This document shows, in pieces, positions 60,400-64,000 of a stretch of DNA of 64,000 nucleotides. The stretch is from NCBI RefSeq assembly GCF_000224145.3, contig NC_020174.2, positions 5,288,856-5,352,855 of the forward strand, read 5' to 3'. The notes beneath the pieces were generated by a model, which did not search any database, was not told where the DNA came from, and saw only the letters and a list, made by a program, of their open reading frames with translations. Both the position numbers and the translations under genes were made by a program. This stretch comes from Ciona intestinalis (taxonomy: Eukaryota > Chordata > Ascidiacea > Phlebobranchia > Cionidae). Within the stretch, counting starts at the first letter, position 1. The number at the start of each line of letters is the position of its first letter.

Positions 60400-63300
60400 C
60401 TACGTAACAAACACGCGGGGGTTTGGAAGTTTTATTTCATCTGGTGACGTCACTGGAGATATTCGTCTTGATCGAGTGCTCTGGAGCGTTGGGTTGGAAA
60501 TGTTTCTACCTCGTATCGATTTCCACATACGTTTGAAAATCGAAACGGTCTCTTTCCGCATTTTGCTGCAATTTTAAAAAAAAGTCGTTGAAACTAAGGA
60601 TTGTTTGTCGTTAATTTGAAAAAGTCGGTTTTGTAATAATGAAGTGTAAGAACGGTAGTTTAGAGTTGCTGATTACCTCGAGGCAAGGTTGTAGAACACA
60701 GGGTTAAGGCATTCGCTAACCCTTAAGCAAGTATGTTGCGCCATTGCGAACCACCAATCAAATACCTTTGCTTTGTAAGATTGTTTAAGTGTGGTGTTTG
60801 AAGTGAAGAAGTGGTAAGCTGTGAAAAAGGCAATTAGAGAATCACGTTTTACGCAAGAGCGGATTGCAATTATGTGATAATCATTAAAGGGCCTAAACAC
60901 ACCCCAAATGTACTTCGCTTTAATCGATAGAGTGTGTTTTTCTAATTCCAACGACACCTTACTTGTTTTAATCGGTTCTGTATAACCAAAGATATTCCAG
61001 CTCAAACACCGTGAAATTCAAAAAACTGATTTGAAAGTTGCGTGGCGAAAAAAATTGAGAAGTGTACTACCCACGTGACAAACACGTAACAAAATTGTTG
61101 AAGCGTGGCCGCTCTCATTCAGAAAGGCGAGAGGCAGTGTTTTCAGCGAAAAACGAGAGAACAAAAAAAACGCAAAAAAGCACAAAAAAAACGCAAGTTT
61201 CGCTTTTACGAATGAATCAGTCACGTGACTAGTACGTTCCTACGTCACAATCACGGAGCTCGTAGTAAAAAAAAGATAGCGCTAGAGATCACTGTTTGAG
61301 GACGAATATCTCCGCCTATACTGGACCAATTTTAATAAGCAAAGTATTTTTGGAATCAATAAAACGGTCGCTTTATGAATTTACCATAAAAAATAAAAGT
61401 GACGTGGGGTGTGTTTAGGCCCTTTAAGCAGTAAGTGTTTCGTCTTGCACAAGAACTGCTCACTATACACGAGTTAGCAGCAGAAGCGGTTTAAACGGAC
61501 TACTGAACTGTGAAGTATGTGGTATGTAGTTCAGTAACGGTAAAGAATATGGTATTATTGAGTTGCTAGTGTAAGTTTGGTGACTAAATAAGTTTTAGTT
61601 TTGTGAATTGCTTACCAGTATGTGGTACGTAGCCAAGTAGGAACGAACCCACTATAAGTGAAAGTTGTAGAACTACTTGCATCTCTTTCTTGCGTCGTTT
61701 TGCTTCGGCTGTGTCGCATTTATCAGTAGAACCAGCTTGGAAGCCTGAAGGTATTTATAAAATATTGAATGGATGGATATTCAAATTATACTTTATCCTG
61801 GCGTGTCCGGAATACGACAGTCGTTAAATACGGGGTGCCGACTTATTACGAGTTACCAAGTATGTTATTAAACAAAAATACACAAGGAAAGTTTTGGCAA
61901 TTACGTAACTTTTAAAGATACACATAATGTCGAATAGAATAGATGGTGTAACATAACGTAGTTCACGAACAAGGTTAGGATGGTGATTTTGGTATTTGTT
62001 TCGACTCTTAGGTTTTCACATCTGTTCAGTATAACGTTCGTTGAAGTAATTTCAGAGTGTCGCTGGTTTATTTTAATACTAAGTAATGCACTGGTGTCAA
62101 GTGCCCCGGGCAATATGACAAATTAATTGCAAGTAGCTCCGTAGGAAACATTAGATTACAACCAGGTGCAGTCTAGACTTCATAGGTTTACTGGGAAAGC
62201 TTTTGACGCGATTAAACACCATTTCTCCTTAACTGTTTTAGCACCTGCTTTAAATAGCTTGGTCTCGCACTTTTGACTCGTTTTTTTAGTTACATTTAAA
62301 TTGAACATACATGGTGATAATCATATTAAATGTAAAAGCCATGTTATGTTTATATACGTACTGATAATTGTTTGTCGTCTTGACCTTCTTTTAAAAAGTA
62401 AGGATATGATGTAAATTGAGATAACGATTACGAACAGCATCGGGACGTAAAACATAATGCTGTAAGCGATGGCAGTGTAGTAGCGGAACGGCTTGAACCT
62501 GTTAAATATGGTTTTGATTAGAACCAGTACACCGATATTGAAATGTGTGGCCTACCATTGTAAGCAGAGAGTACAGGAAGGCCATTTTGAAGTCATCGGA
62601 GTTTTAGAGTCCTTGGCGCGAAACATAAGTGAGAATGGAATGAAACCGACCACAAAACAAAGAAACCACACGAAGCCCACGATAATCTTTATGCGTTGAA
62701 GTAATTTTGTATTAGAGAATATTGAACGTTGTTGTATAGTAGGTGGGGGAACATGGGACACTCTTTTACTCTCGTCCCATTTAGTCACGCTTAGGAATAA
62801 ACAAAGAACCATATACAAGGTAGCACTATTTGCATAAATCCCACTAGGTCTTCTCACACCCATGTAGAAGTAGAAGGAATAGTATTAAAAACGATTCAAT
62901 ACCTTGACGTGCTTTATTTTGAGTTTGTAGTACAGGGTTGGCGCCCTAATCGAGATTAACCGGAAAGCAGCAAACAGAAAAATGTGAAGCGTCGTGACGT
63001 AAGAGGTCAATAGTTCAGTGCCGAAATATACCTAACATAAAATCATTACGTCACTAGCTGTATAAGCTACTAACATTTGTACTAGGTTGGGGTAAAATGG
63101 TCAATATTTTTGTTTTCTCGTCCAATTTACTGGTAAAAAATTTTTTTTTTTAAATAATCATCTTACTTATCACACAGTACTACATATAGTTAAGTTCAGA
63201 ATAGTAATGCGTAATTAAGTGTGGGAAACATACTTTTAGCAGAACCGCATCCTGATTATATACAGACTATAAACTTTATATAAATAACGTATAGATTTAT

Positions 63301-63833
63301 TTCACAGTTACACTGATGAACTATCATACTGCTGTGACATTCTTGTTAATATAATGTAATATTTAGACATATATTTTACCTTGCAAATGGCTGTAGAAAT
63401 TTTCCACCCTTCAAACCCCCAGGTACGACGATATAGAAATAAAGGACTGATTAAAGCGGAAATCAAATCGGATACGCAAAGACTCAAAATCAAGCAGTTA
63501 AAAATTGATCTGTAAATCAGAGAAACTAATAGTAATTTTGTTGTAAAATTATAAAACTAAATATTTGTCTACTAACTTTAATTTGGTTGACTTTGCGATC
63601 ACTATTATTGTCATAACGTTCGACACGATTCCGAAAATCGACAACGGGATAAGAATTGAAGCAGTTATTGCTATGGATTCTTTCGTGAACGGAAGACGCG
63701 CAAAACTGCAAAATTTCGGTGATAAAAAATACAGTACATCTATGATATATTTGGTGCAATAAAAATGCCCATATAATCGTTACCTTTGCGGCGTTGATAA
63801 ATTGATTCCTGAATTCGCTGTTGTGGTGTCCAT
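60400..63833 (-). CDS. Orphan rhodopsin-family (class A) G protein-coupled receptor, complete, 380 aa
   Basis: Nine minus-strand exons, in transcription order: 63784-63833 (ATG at 63831-63833), 63577-63705, 63380-63509, 62903-63031, 62556-62686, 62362-62498, 61616-61744, 60677-60818, 60400-60565 (stop TAG). All junctions are GT-AG and phases agree, giving 1,143 nt. An in-frame TGA just before the ATG supports the start. The N-terminus has an N-L-S sequon. TM1 contains IFGIVSNVM (N1.50) and TM2 LSLCVSDLI (D2.50). Extracellular loop 1 has RTWGFEGW, followed by Cys3.25. TM3 ends AAFRLISIRAP, so R3.50 is kept but D/E and Y of DRY are replaced. TM4 has VGFVWFLC (W4.50), loop 2 the SCTLC cysteine, TM5 YVPMLF (P5.50), TM6 SFLLGYVPH (P6.50; Tyr instead of Trp6.48) and TM7 NPVFY. 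A helix-8-like SSKMRKETV and a basic tail follow. The family is clear but the ligand is not; a peptide receptor is possible. Confidence 0.88.
61765..61868 (-). mobile_element. SINE-like element, copy l, inverted (GPCR intron)
   Basis: Plus-strand reading is TGAATGGATGGATATTCAAA (tail), CTTTATCCTGGCGTGTCCGG, ACGACAGTCGTTAAATACGG and TTATTACGAGTTACCAAG, i.e. the family in reverse. It lies just 5' (transcriptionally) of the TM6 exon of the GPCR. Confidence 0.6.
62735..62820. mobile_element. MITE-like element, copy 11, left part (GPCR intron)
   Basis: Begins ATAGTAGGTGGGGGAACATGG and keeps the AATAAACAAAGAACCAT block; the right half is missing. It lies in the intron between the TM3 and TM4 exons. 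Confidence 0.55.
63083..63186. mobile_element. MITE-like element, copy 12, diverged short form (GPCR intron)
   Basis: TACTAGGTTGGGGTAAAATG at the left and CATCTTACTTATCACACAGT at the right flank a shortened, T-rich interior. It lies between the TM2 and TM3 exons. Confidence 0.45.
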
Positions 63834-64000
63834 CGTTCACGAGTATGGTATAAAATGCCAAGTTGCCTTTTCTGAGCCATCTTTTATATTCATTCCTTAG
63901 CAGATAGTTGCAAAAATATTTAAGAATGTTTGGTTCACACACCCATATTTCGAAGGTGCGTTTGTTTGTTTTCAAGACCTCGCCCACTGTTCTCTTGCTA

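Noticed and set aside
61900..62020. First candidate for the GPCR TM6 exon (reading KITILTLFVNYVML)
   Set aside because: Its acceptor is poor and the reading lacks the TM6 proline. The exon at 61616-61744 (SFLLGYVPH) fits phase and family far better.
63526..63987. 153-codon minus-strand frame that covers the first GPCR exons
   Set aside because: This frame does not give TM1. The true frame starts at the ATG at 63831-63833, after an in-frame stop, and is offset across the 78-bp intron.

Overview
This is eukaryotic genomic DNA from a compact, AT-rich invertebrate chordate genome. I infer a tunicate, most likely Ciona: many short exons with GT-AG introns often only 54-120 bp long, chordate gene families, two dispersed short-repeat families scattered through introns, and strong haplotype divergence that has confused the assembly. 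The species is inferred from style and was not checked by any search.

Layout. (1) 1-6404, plus strand: most of an LRRC49 orthologue (leucine-rich repeat protein of the tubulin polyglutamylase complex), 15 exons, entering from the left edge and ending at 6404. (2) 7077-22682, plus strand: a 24-exon MTUS1/MTUS2-like microtubule-associated gene, with an N-x-T-F repeat exon, an SxIP end-binding motif and a C-terminal coiled coil. Its long introns hold two phase-compatible alternative first exons, one with an N-myristoylation/palmitoylation-like start. (3) 22683-33542: about 10.9 kb in which I see no gene, with three MITE copies. (4) 33551-42876, plus strand: delta-type protocadherin A, six cadherin repeats, about 1,148 aa. 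A 500-N gap at 38085-38584 is flanked by a near-identical duplication that looks like an assembly artefact. (5) 42877-51477: about 8.6 kb with no gene and no copy of either repeat family. (6) 51528-60141, plus strand: paralogous delta-type protocadherin B, about 1,076 aa. (7) 60400-63833, minus strand: a complete nine-exon class A (rhodopsin-family) GPCR of 380 aa, converging tail-to-tail on protocadherin B.

How they fit together. The protocadherins are tandem paralogues: many matching exons have exactly the same length (114, 134, 146, 178, 174 and 147 nt), both keep the CM2 cytoplasmic motif, but only A keeps a CM1-like motif. LRRC49 and the MTUS-like protein are both microtubule-linked, but the genes are about 670 bp apart (stop to start codon) and nothing shows they share a transcript. 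The least expected results are the GPCR, which only appears when nine short minus-strand exons are joined, and the alternative-promoter layout of the MTUS-like gene, which parallels vertebrate MTUS1.
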